Positions 57,550-64,000 of a stretch of 64,000 nt of DNA are shown piece after piece (the stretch's first letter is position 1; every line of letters starts with the position of its first letter). The notes beneath the pieces were generated by a model that was not told the origin of the DNA, searched no databases, and saw only the letters and a program-made list of their open reading frames with translations. The stretch spans positions 1-64,000 of the forward strand of contig PGZL01000013.1 of the NCBI GenBank assembly GCA_002840095.1, written 5' to 3'. The DNA comes from Gammaproteobacteria bacterium HGW-Gammaproteobacteria-1. Lineage in GTDB: Bacteria; Pseudomonadota; Gammaproteobacteria; Thiohalomonadales; Thiohalomonadaceae. Both the position numbers and the translations under genes were made by a program.

Positions 57550-58764
57550 ATGTCCGAAGAATCGATCCGTACCAGCGGCCCCCTGCACACCCTTAGCCGC
57601 GACGGCACCTCCTACACCCTGCTCGGCACCGCCCATGTCTCGCGCGCCAGCGCCGAGGACGTGAACGCCCTGCTGGCAACCGGCGCCTTCGATGCGGTAG
57701 CGGTGGAGCTGTGCCCGGCGCGGCACCAGGCCCTGGTCAATCCCGACGTGTGGGGCCAGACCGATCTGTACCAGGTGTTCCGCCAGGGCCGCACCACCAT
57801 GATGGCGGCGAGCCTGGCGCTGGGCGCCTACCAGCAGCGACTGGCCGAGCAGTTCAACGTGCGCCCCGGCGAAGAGATGCGCACGGCGATGGAAGGGGCG
57901 CTGCAACGGGGGTTGCCGGTGCTCCTCATCGATCGCGACGTCGGCACCACCCTGCGCCGCGTCTACCGCAACGTGCCCTGGTGGCAGCGCCTGGGCATCG
58001 TCGGCGGCCTGCTGGGCAGCGTGCTGTCGCGCGAGCAGGTGAGCGAACAGGAGATCGAACGGCTCAAGGAAGGCGACCTGCTGGAAACCACCTTCGCCGA
58101 ATTCGCCGATCGCAACACCGTGCTGTATCAGCCGCTCATCGCCGAGCGCGACGAATACATGGCGGCGCGACTGTGCGAGGAGGCGCAGGACGGCGGCCAT
58201 AGGAACGTCCTCGCCGTCATCGGCGCCGGCCACCTCAAGGGCATTGCCGCCCACCTGGAAAGCGGCAGCGCCTGCGCCGATCCCAAGGCGGTGGTGCAGC
58301 GGCTGGAGCAACGCCCGCCGGCGGCGCGCTGGCCGAAACTCATCCCCTGGCTGATCGTCGCCATAATCCTCGCCGGCTTCGTCATCGGCTTCAGCCGCAG
58401 CCCGGAACTGGGCTGGGCCATGGTATGGGACTGGCTGCTCATCAACGGCGTGCTGTCGGCGCTGGGCGCGCTCATCGCCGCCGGCCATCCGGTCACGGTG
58501 CTCACCGCCTTTCTCGCTGCGCCGTGGACCTCGCTCAATCCCATGATCGGCGCCGGCATGGTGGCCGGCGCGGTGGAGCTGTATTTCCGCAAGCCGCGCG
58601 TGGCCGACTTCAACAACCTGCGCCACGACGTCACCCACTGGCGCGGCTGGTGGAAGAACCGTGTCTCGCGCACCCTGCTGGTGTTTTTCCTGGCCAGCTT
58701 CGGCTCCGCCATCGGCACCTACGTCGCCGGCTTCCTGATCTACGACCGCGTCATCGGCGCGTAG
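57550..58764 (+). CDS. TraB/GumN-family protein
   Basis: A 404-residue protein. The N-terminal TraB domain (about 1-240) has the paired motifs GTAHVS and GAGHLKG, which form the presumed metal-dependent hydrolase site. The C-terminal part (about 255-404) carries several membrane segments. It resembles the pheromone-shutdown (TraB) family of inner-membrane proteins. Substrate unknown. Confidence 0.87.
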   Translation: MSEESIRTSGPLHTLSRDGTSYTLLGTAHVSRASAEDVNALLATGAFDAVAVELCPARHQALVNPDVWGQTDLYQVFRQGRTTMMAASLALGAYQQRLAEQFNVRPGEEMRTAMEGALQRGLPVLLIDRDVGTTLRRVYRNVPWWQRLGIVGGLLGSVLSREQVSEQEIERLKEGDLLETTFAEFADRNTVLYQPLIAERDEYMAARLCEEAQDGGHRNVLAVIGAGHLKGIAAHLESGSACADPKAVVQRLEQRPPAARWPKLIPWLIVAIILAGFVIGFSRSPELGWAMVWDWLLINGVLSALGALIAAGHPVTVLTAFLAAPWTSLNPMIGAGMVAGAVELYFRKPRVADFNNLRHDVTHWRGWWKNRVSRTLLVFFLASFGSAIGTYVAGFLIYDRVIGA

Positions 58765-58793
58765 TACACCCCCGCATTCCCCCGCGGATTCCC

Positions 58794-58859
58794 GTAGGCC
58801 CGATAAAGCGCAGCGGTATCGGGCAAGGCGTGCCGGACACCGCTGTCGCTCTGTCCGGC
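58794..58859. repeat. Compound inverted repeat (GCCCGATA / TATCGGGC)
   Basis: A GCCCGATA...TATCGGGC stem (58798-58824) with core AAGCGCAGCGG, followed by a GCCGGACA...TGTCCGGC hairpin (58832-58859). It lies in the 58765-58936 gap after the TraB-like gene. Confidence 0.65.
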
Positions 58860-58936
58860 CTGTGTCCGACCCACGGCGGGTCGGCGGGAACGTGCTACAT
58901 TTTTCCGAACCACAACAACGAGGGAGGGATGCCGCG

Positions 58937-59509
58937 ATGCTCATGTTCGTCATCGGCCTGCTGCTGTTTTTCGCCGCACACTCGGTGTCCATCATCGACG
59001 AGGAATGGCGCAACCGCATGGCCGCCCGCCTGGGCGAGCCGCTGTGGCAGGGCCTTTACTCGCTGGTCTCGCTGGCGGGACTGGCCCTGATCATCTGGGG
59101 CTACGCCATGGCGCGGCAGGTGGCGCTGCCGCTGTATGCGCCGCCGGTGTGGACGCGCCATGTGGCGCTGCTGGTGATGCTGCCGGTGTTTCCCCTGCTC
59201 ATCGCCACCTACTTCCCCGGCCGCATCCAGCATGCCGCGCGCCATCCCATGCTGCTCGCCGTCCTGCTGTGGGCCGTCGCCCACCTGCTCGCCAACGGCA
59301 ACCTGGCGGACGTGGTGCTGTTCGGCTCCTTCCTCACCTGGGCGGCAGTGGATCGCCTGTCGCTGATCCGGCGCACGCCGCGGCCGCAGCCCATGCTTCC
59401 CGCCTGGAAACTCAACGACCTCATCGCCGTGGCGGGCGGCACGGGAATCTACCTGGCCTTTCTGTTCGGCCTGCACCAGTGGCTCATCGGCGTGCCGGTG
59501 CTGCCTTAG
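58937..59509 (+). CDS. NnrU family integral membrane protein
   Basis: A 190-residue membrane protein with five to six helices. HSVSIIDEEWRNRM, YSLVSLAGLALIIWGY and HAARHPMLLAVLLWAVAHLLANG match the NnrU family, which is linked to nitric oxide or nitrite reductase genes and to carotenoid-type methyltransferases in other bacteria. GGGAGGGAT precedes ATG 58937. Function in this organism unknown. Its stop lies 4 nt before repeat A5. Confidence 0.87.
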   Translation: MLMFVIGLLLFFAAHSVSIIDEEWRNRMAARLGEPLWQGLYSLVSLAGLALIIWGYAMARQVALPLYAPPVWTRHVALLVMLPVFPLLIATYFPGRIQHAARHPMLLAVLLWAVAHLLANGNLADVVLFGSFLTWAAVDRLSLIRRTPRPQPMLPAWKLNDLIAVAGGTGIYLAFLFGLHQWLIGVPVLP

Positions 59510-59513
59510 AAAC

Positions 59514-59579
59514 CAGATACAAGAGGACGAGTGCAGCGAGTTCCTGCCCTTGTATCTTTCCTCTTGTATCTTTTCTCTG
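59514..59579. repeat. Family A hairpin element A5 (truncated)
   Basis: A short derivative. The left arm keeps only CAGATACAAGAG, and the right arm (inverted) has GAGAAAA, GATACAA, GAGGAAA, GATACAA, GGG. It lies between the NnrU-like gene and the convergent membrane protein gene. A deletion of most of the left arm and core is likely. Confidence 0.82.
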
Positions 59580-59583
59580 AGTA

Positions 59584-60207
59584 TTAGCGGCGGCGGCGGA
59601 TGAATTCCTCGTTGCGCGGCCAGCGGCCGCTGCGCAGGCGCTGCCATAGAACGCCCAGCGCCACCGGCAGCAGCGCCATCACCAGCACCAGCAGCAAAAG
59701 AGGCGACAGAGTCAGCAGCAGCAGACCCTGCGCCGCCTTCGTCGTGCGCGCCAGTTGGGGTGCACCGCCCAGGGCCTGCTGCAACAGCATGACCGCAGCC
59801 AGGATCAGAAAGGCATCGACGATCACCGCCCCCAGGCCGAAGGGCACGCGGCAGGCCACTCCGGCATAGCCGCTGTCCGCCGCAAACCAGAGAAAGGTCA
59901 TCGTCCCGGCACAGGCCCGCTCGCCCGCGCCGAAGGCGATCCAGTTGCCCAGGGCCGCCAGCCCGGCCAGCACCAGCAGGGCGAACACGTTCTTCAGCGC
60001 CGGCACGGCGTCGCCCACCAGCACCGCCATGCCCGCGGCGATGAACACACCGCCGCCGGCCAGCCCCAGCCAGGGCGGGCCGTGGATGTCCGCGGCGTGC
60101 AGCGGCCCGATGTCGAAAGCCGCCAGCGCCGGGAACAGGCCGGCCAGGACAAATAGCGCGCCGAAGATCAACCGGCCGGCAGGAGAGAGCTTGTGGGAGG
60201 CGGCCAT
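59584..60207 (-). CDS. Putative integral membrane protein
   Basis: A 207-residue protein with five or so helices, such as LIFGALFVLAGLFPALAAF and VIVDAFLILAAVMLLQQAL. It ends in a basic tail EEFIRRRR. No family is recognised. In-frame starts lie at 60207 (ATG) and 60222 (GTG); 60207 is preferred. It is convergent with the NnrU-like gene across repeat A5. Confidence 0.6.
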   Translation of the reverse strand: MAASHKLSPAGRLIFGALFVLAGLFPALAAFDIGPLHAADIHGPPWLGLAGGGVFIAAGMAVLVGDAVPALKNVFALLVLAGLAALGNWIAFGAGERACAGTMTFLWFAADSGYAGVACRVPFGLGAVIVDAFLILAAVMLLQQALGGAPQLARTTKAAQGLLLLTLSPLLLLVLVMALLPVALGVLWQRLRSGRWPRNEEFIRRRR

Positions 60208-60282
60208 GGCACCAGTTTTCACTCCGGGCGGAGCTCATTAAGCGGCCACACGGAATTGCGTGGACACGGAGGGAAGAAATCT

Positions 60283-60366
60283 TCTCTCGCCAAGGACGCC
60301 AAGCTCGCCAAGGCAATCCATGGCCGTGTTTTCTTGGCGTACTTGGCGTCCTGGCGAGAGTACAAG
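60283..60366. repeat. Family E hairpin element (9-nt CGCCAAGNN units)
   Basis: The left arm has CGCCAAGGA, CGCCAAGCT, CGCCAAGGC (60283-60313); the right arm (60333-60366) is the inverse. Same design as families A-D but with a 9-nt unit. It lies just beyond the stop of the exonuclease gene. Confidence 0.87.
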
Positions 60367-60369
60367 GAC

Positions 60370-60888
60370 TTATCTTGTCCCTGGTTCCGCATGACGCCAG
60401 CCGGCCTGCTCGGCGGCAATGACGATGCGGGCGCAGGCCTCGGCATCGGAGTCGGCCTGATGGTGGCTCAGGTCGATGCCGAGATAGCGGCACACGTCGG
60501 GCAGCTTGGTCGGGCGGATGTCCCACTGCGCCCGCGCCAGCCGCACGGTGCAGACGAAGGGCTGCGCCGGCGGCGGCAGGCCGTAGGTGGCGCAGCAGGC
60601 GTTGAGCACGCCCTTGTCGAAGGGTGCGTTGTGCGCGGCGAGAAACTCCACCTCCGCCAGCACCGGCGCCATGGCGGCCCACACCGCGTCGAACAGCGCG
60701 GCGTCCTTGACGTCGCTCCAGCTGAGGCCGTGGATGTGGGTGAAGGAAAACTGCCGCGCGGGCGGGCGGATCAGTTCATACAACTGCTGCACGATGCGGC
60801 CGTCCTCCACCACCGTCACGCCCAGGGCGCAGGCGCTGTCGCCGCGGTAACTGGCCGTTTCGAAGTCGATGGCGGCGAAGCGGCTCAC
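60370..60888 (-). CDS. DnaQ-like 3'-5' exonuclease (DEDDh)
   Basis: A 172-residue exonuclease-family protein. Exo I AIDFETA, Exo II AHNAPFD and Exo III HHQADSDAEA (DEDDh) are present. It resembles small DnaQ/RNase T-type nucleases, not the polymerase III epsilon subunit. Its substrate may be DNA or RNA. The stop lies 4 nt from the family E repeat. Confidence 0.87.
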   Translation of the reverse strand: MSRFAAIDFETASYRGDSACALGVTVVEDGRIVQQLYELIRPPARQFSFTHIHGLSWSDVKDAALFDAVWAAMAPVLAEVEFLAAHNAPFDKGVLNACCATYGLPPPAQPFVCTVRLARAQWDIRPTKLPDVCRYLGIDLSHHQADSDAEACARIVIAAEQAGWRHAEPGTR

Positions 60889-60891
60889 GGT

Positions 60892-61305
60892 TCAGTCCAC
60901 TACCGTCCGGCGCAACGCCTTGTTGCGCCCGCGCTGTTTCTTTTCGTCGACGCGCCGTTGCTGCGAGCCGCGCGTCGGCTTGGTGGGGCGGCGTTTTTTC
61001 TGCACCACGCCCGCCTCGCGGATCAGCCCCTGCAGGCGCGCCAGGGCCGCCGCGCGATTCTTTTCCAGACTGCGATGTTCCTGCGACTTGATCACCACCA
61101 CGCCCTCGGCGGTGATGCGCTGATCGGACAGCGCCAGCAGGCGCTCCTTGTAGAAATCCGGCAGCGACGAGGCGCGGATGTCGAAGCGCAGGTGCACCGC
61201 GCTGGATACCTTGTTGACGTTCTGGCCGCCCGCGCCCTGCGCGCGGATGGCGCTGAGTTCGATCTCCTCGTCCGGGATCTCCACCTGGCGCGAGATCGAC
61301 AACAT
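60892..61305 (-). CDS. arfB: Alternative ribosome-rescue factor ArfB (YaeJ)
   Basis: A 137-residue peptidyl-tRNA hydrolase domain protein with the catalytic GGQ ([21 protein letters not shown]) and a basic C-terminal tail ([25 protein letters not shown], split here as a description) that enters the mRNA channel. It frees stalled ribosomes. The yaeQ gene ends two bases upstream, so the two are in one operon. Confidence 0.94.
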   Translation of the reverse strand: MLSISRQVEIPDEEIELSAIRAQGAGGQNVNKVSSAVHLRFDIRASSLPDFYKERLLALSDQRITAEGVVVIKSQEHRSLEKNRAAALARLQGLIREAGVVQKKRRPTKPTRGSQQRRVDEKKQRGRNKALRRTVVD

Positions 61306-61307
61306 GC

Positions 61308-61853
61308 TCAGGCCGCGCCCATCCAGCGCTGCGGTTCGATCAGCACCGTGGCATCGGCATTGCCCAGCCACACCTGGCCTTCCTGCACCGTGCATTGCAG
61401 CTGCATGGTGCGGCTCACCAGCCCGGTCAGGGCCCGCGTCGCCTCCTGCGGCAGGCTGAACACCTGCAAATTGTCGAAGCGGCGCAGCTCCGGCGCCGTG
61501 CGCTCCCACCACTGCTCCGCGGTGCGGCCGCCGTAGGCATACAGCAGCACCTGGCGTGCGCGGTTGCAGGCCTTGCGCAGGCGCCGCTCGTCGGGCATGC
61601 CCACCTCGATCCACAGCAGGATTTCGTCGCTCAGGCTGCGCTCCCACAGCTGCGGCTCGTCGTCGGCACACACGCCCTTGGTGAATTGCAGGCTTTCGCT
61701 CGCGTTGAGGGCGAAGGCCAGCAGCCGCACCATCATGCGCTCGTCGGTTTCCGAGGGGTGGCGCGCGAGGGTCAGGCTGTGGTCGGCGTAGTAGCCCCGA
61801 TCCATGTCGGCGATCTGCAGCTCGGTCTTGAAGATGGTAGCGGTAAGGGCCAT
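61308..61853 (-). CDS. yaeQ: YaeQ family protein
   Basis: A 181-residue protein of the YaeQ family (PD-(D/E)XK-like fold): [42 protein letters not shown] and [10 protein letters not shown]. The exact biochemistry is not known. It lies immediately upstream of arfB, as in other gammaproteobacteria. Confidence 0.92.
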   Translation of the reverse strand: MALTATIFKTELQIADMDRGYYADHSLTLARHPSETDERMMVRLLAFALNASESLQFTKGVCADDEPQLWERSLSDEILLWIEVGMPDERRLRKACNRARQVLLYAYGGRTAEQWWERTAPELRRFDNLQVFSLPQEATRALTGLVSRTMQLQCTVQEGQVWLGNADATVLIEPQRWMGAA

Positions 61854-61940
61854 GTCAGGATTCTTGCGGTTGAAATCGCCGCGCGGCCGCGCGGCTCAGA
61901 TACAAGCGTACCACGCCGCCGCGCTGGACAAGGACGGGCC

Positions 61941-62753
61941 ATGGATCACACTGAGGGGACGGGCGCCGCGGCGCCGTCGGAGGAACACAGCGCCATGCAG
62001 CAAGTGAAGGACACGGCCGCGCCGACGGTGCGCCGCTGGCTGGCCGCCGGCTGGCGCGACTACCGCGCCACCGCCGCGATCAGCAGCGCCTTCAGCCTGA
62101 TCTTCGTGCTCTTCGGCGCCCTCGCCGTGTGGGCGCTGCTGCGCCGCGATCTCGGCCTGCTGGTATTTCCCCTCTTCGGCGGCTTCGTGGTGGTCGCGCC
62201 CATCCTGGTCACCGGCTACCAGCGCGCCGCGCGCCTGTTGCGCCAGGGCCGTACGCCGCGCTTTGCGGACCTGCTGCTCGGCATCGGCGAGGGCACGCCG
62301 GGCATCTGGTTTCTCACCTTCCTCCTCGGCCTCGGCTACCTCATCTGGATCACCGACGCCCTGATCATCTACGGCATGTATTTCGGCCGGCGCAGCGTCC
62401 CCTTCGATTACGCGCTGTTCACCGACCCGGCCCTGCGCCGGCCGCTGTTCGCCTATCTGTTCTATGGCGGTCTCCTCGGCCTGGGCCTGGCCGCCATGAG
62501 CTACGCCGTGGCGGTGTTCTCCATTCCGCTGATCCTGCACCGTCGCCTCGGCTTCGTCGCCGCCGTCAGCCGCAGCGTCGCCACCGTGTTCCGCCACCCG
62601 CTGCTGATGCTGCGCTGGGCGCTGACCCTGGCCGTTGCCACCCTGCTCACCCTGGTCGTCGCGCTGCCGCTGCTGGCCGTGGTGCTGCCGGTGCTGGCCT
62701 ATGCCAGCCACGCCGCCTACCTGGCGCTGTTTCCCGACGACGGCGCCGCGTAG
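61941..62753 (+). CDS. DUF2189 domain membrane protein
   Basis: A 270-residue inner-membrane protein with a soluble N-terminus and about six helices. WLAAGWRDYRATAAISSAFSLIFVL and GFVVVAPILVTGYQRAARLL match DUF2189. Function unknown. AAGGAC precedes ATG 61941. A CAGATACAAG fragment at about 61897, identical to the start of family A arms, lies just upstream. Confidence 0.85.
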   Translation: MDHTEGTGAAAPSEEHSAMQQVKDTAAPTVRRWLAAGWRDYRATAAISSAFSLIFVLFGALAVWALLRRDLGLLVFPLFGGFVVVAPILVTGYQRAARLLRQGRTPRFADLLLGIGEGTPGIWFLTFLLGLGYLIWITDALIIYGMYFGRRSVPFDYALFTDPALRRPLFAYLFYGGLLGLGLAAMSYAVAVFSIPLILHRRLGFVAAVSRSVATVFRHPLLMLRWALTLAVATLLTLVVALPLLAVVLPVLAYASHAAYLALFPDDGAA

Positions 62754-62788
62754 GCGCGCGGCGGCCGGCTGGTGCACAATAGTCGGCG

Positions 62789-63757
62789 ATGGCCGACCAA
62801 CAGGAAATCGTGATCTGCGGACTCGACGGCGTACTCGCCCTCATCGAGCACCGCCTGCACCACCTCTACAACGAGGAGGGGGTGAAACACTGGGACCGCT
62901 TCCTCGAAGCCTGCGGCGACGACATGCCCAACCTGCCCCTCATCGACCGCCTCAACCAGGCGCGCGCCGAAGGCATTCCCGTGATCCTGCTCACCGGCCG
63001 CAGCGCGGCGGTGCGCGAGCAGACCCTGGCCTGGCTGCGCCAGTGGCAGATCGGCTACGACGGCCTGTGGATGCGCCCGGCCAACGACTTCAAGCCCGCC
63101 GCCGAATTCAAGGCCGCGGTGCTGGCGCAACAGTTTCCCCATGTCGTCATCCGCCGCATCTACGAATCGGACACCCATCTCGACTTCGCCCACTGGTGCA
63201 CCGAACAGAACATCCCGTGCACCCTCATCGGCCACAACCAGGGCAACGGCGAATCGCGCGAATTGTTCGACCTCAAGATCATCCGCCATGCCTGCGGCCA
63301 CACCGTGCTCTATCCCTTTTACGGCGACGACGACTTCACCTGGCCCGACCGCGTACAGCAACTGGGCGAAGGCAGCTGCCGCCTGTGCCAGGTGGAGGAA
63401 CAGCGCAAGGAACAAAGGCAGAAGAGCGAACAGGCGCGCGTCCAGGCGCAGCAGCGCGGCCTGCCGCCGCTGGAAGGCTCCGACAAGCAGGTGGCCTGGG
63501 CCGAGACCGTACGCCTCAACGCCTTCGGCGCCATCGACAAGGTACTGAAGTGGATGGACCAGGTCAGTGCACAGGCGGAAGAGGAAGACCCGGACCACTG
63601 GCACACGATGCAGCAGGGCGTGCGCAGATCCATCGAATACCTGGAAAACCAAATCGACGCCAAGTGGTGGATCGACCATCGCCACGGCATGTACAACAGC
63701 CTCGACGGCGGCCGCTCCCTGCTGTCGTCCATCGCGCAGGAACTGGGGTATTACTGA
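62789..63757 (+). CDS. HAD-like protein with altered catalytic Asp and a zinc-ribbon-like motif
   Basis: A 322-residue protein. An N-terminal HAD fold begins IVICGLDGVL, where the usual nucleophile Asp is Gly11 and Asp13 is kept; motif II is VILLTGRS. A HACGH and CRLCQ pair (about 170-200) could bind zinc. A coiled, charged region (about 200-235) and a helical C-terminal part follow. The catalytic change suggests a non-phosphatase role. I do not recognise the full family. Confidence 0.72.
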   Translation: MADQQEIVICGLDGVLALIEHRLHHLYNEEGVKHWDRFLEACGDDMPNLPLIDRLNQARAEGIPVILLTGRSAAVREQTLAWLRQWQIGYDGLWMRPANDFKPAAEFKAAVLAQQFPHVVIRRIYESDTHLDFAHWCTEQNIPCTLIGHNQGNGESRELFDLKIIRHACGHTVLYPFYGDDDFTWPDRVQQLGEGSCRLCQVEEQRKEQRQKSEQARVQAQQRGLPPLEGSDKQVAWAETVRLNAFGAIDKVLKWMDQVSAQAEEEDPDHWHTMQQGVRRSIEYLENQIDAKWWIDHRHGMYNSLDGGRSLLSSIAQELGYY

Positions 63758-63760
63758 CTC

Positions 63761-63832
63761 TGTGGGAGTCCGGCTACGCCGGGCGATGCGGCCTGTCCGG
63801 CGCCGCTGCGCCCGATGAATCGGGCTCCCACC
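63761..63832. repeat. Compound inverted repeat (GTGGGAG / CTCCCAC)
   Basis: Arms GTGGGAG (63762) and CTCCCAC (63825) enclose a GC-rich core. It lies in the 63758-64000 stretch, which has no gene. Similar short palindromes are common in gammaproteobacterial intergenic regions. Confidence 0.65.
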
Positions 63833-63847
63833 ACTCTGGCTGTTTTC

Positions 63848-63951
63848 GTAGGGTGCGCACCGCGCACCGTTGCGTCGAAACGCAAGGCACTTGCCGCCGT
63901 CACACGCCTACACCGATCGACACGGCTTTCGGTGCGCAATGCGCACCCTAC
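63848..63951. repeat. Compound inverted repeat (GTAGGGTGCGCA / TGCGCACCCTAC)
   Basis: GTAGGGTGCGCACCGCGCACC (63848-63868, shown here as a short motif) faces its inverse at 63931-63951. A further partial copy, GTAGGGTGCGCGCC, begins at 63987 and runs to the end of the window. Confidence 0.75.
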
Positions 63952-64000
63952 CCGGATGATTCCCGCATGCAGCGCCTACCGCTTTCGTAGGGTGCGCGCC

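Noticed and set aside
61897-61906. CAGATACAAG fragment as a relic of a family A element
   Set aside because: A single 10-base match with no second arm; chance cannot be excluded.

Overview
The window reads as chromosome of a high-G+C (roughly two-thirds G+C by eye) gammaproteobacterium, probably a respiratory, sulfur-metabolising member of the class. The core genes (engB, polA, topA, dprA, def-fmt-rsmB, trkA-trkH) are gammaproteobacterial in type and order. Sulfur traits include a DsrC/TusE-like protein, a periplasmic DsrE-like protein and a TauE/SafE-type permease. Cytochrome c is matured by the ResB/CcsA system (system II), next to cytochromes c4 and c5 and a DsbA. The species cannot be named from the sequence. 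There is no rRNA, tRNA, phage, transposase or CRISPR array.

Layout: (1) 0.2-9.5 kb holds small conserved proteins, an EgtB-like/DUF3820 pair, an unidentified 387-residue protein and two radical SAM proteins. (2) 9.6-17 kb runs on the minus strand: DsrC/TusE-like protein, Tat-exported aldo/keto reductase, dienelactone hydrolase, diguanylate cyclase, EEP nuclease, acetolactate synthase and DsbA. (3) 17.2-28.7 kb holds a cNMP-binding protein, ccsA-resB, cytochromes c4 and c5, engB, a candidate small RNA, a low-G+C glycosidase, polA, a LOG-family protein and a DUF2782 protein. (4) 29-33.5 kb holds a split TRAP transporter (dctQM apart from dctP), greB, a YqcC-family gene and a DsrE-like gene. (5) 33.5-44 kb holds uvrD, truncated globin, hemF, tsaC, purE, topA, smg, dprA and a LysM lipoprotein. 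(6) 44-55 kb holds def-fmt-rsmB-DUF4390-ntrY-ntrX-trkA-trkH, then a methyltransferase and a TPR protein. (7) 55.6-63.8 kb holds membrane proteins, a TraB-like protein, an exonuclease, arfB, yaeQ and a HAD-like protein.

Genes working together: ResB/CcsA, DsbA and cytochromes c4/c5 form an envelope cytochrome module. Def, Fmt and RsmB act on initiator methionine and 16S rRNA. NtrY/NtrX and TrkA/TrkH look like sensing plus potassium uptake. TsaC, HemF, PurE, TopA, Smg and DprA are housekeeping.

Two things stand out. First, about twenty intergenic hairpin elements share one design: short tandem units of 7, 8 or 9 nt facing each other as inverted arms around a variable core. Units are GATACAA, ACTCGAA and GGTTCAA (7 nt), CGCRGAGR (8 nt) and CGCCAAGNN (9 nt). 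Many abut stop codons, and two tandem arrays directly abut start codons. Second, the strand opposite engB, on the polA side, carries a promoter, two C-rich-loop hairpins and a strong terminator. This looks like a small RNA at the locus that holds Spot 42 in enterobacteria and ErsA in Pseudomonas. A cluster of DnaA-box-like sequences at 28.76-28.97 kb and several proteins missing key catalytic residues are also worth checking.
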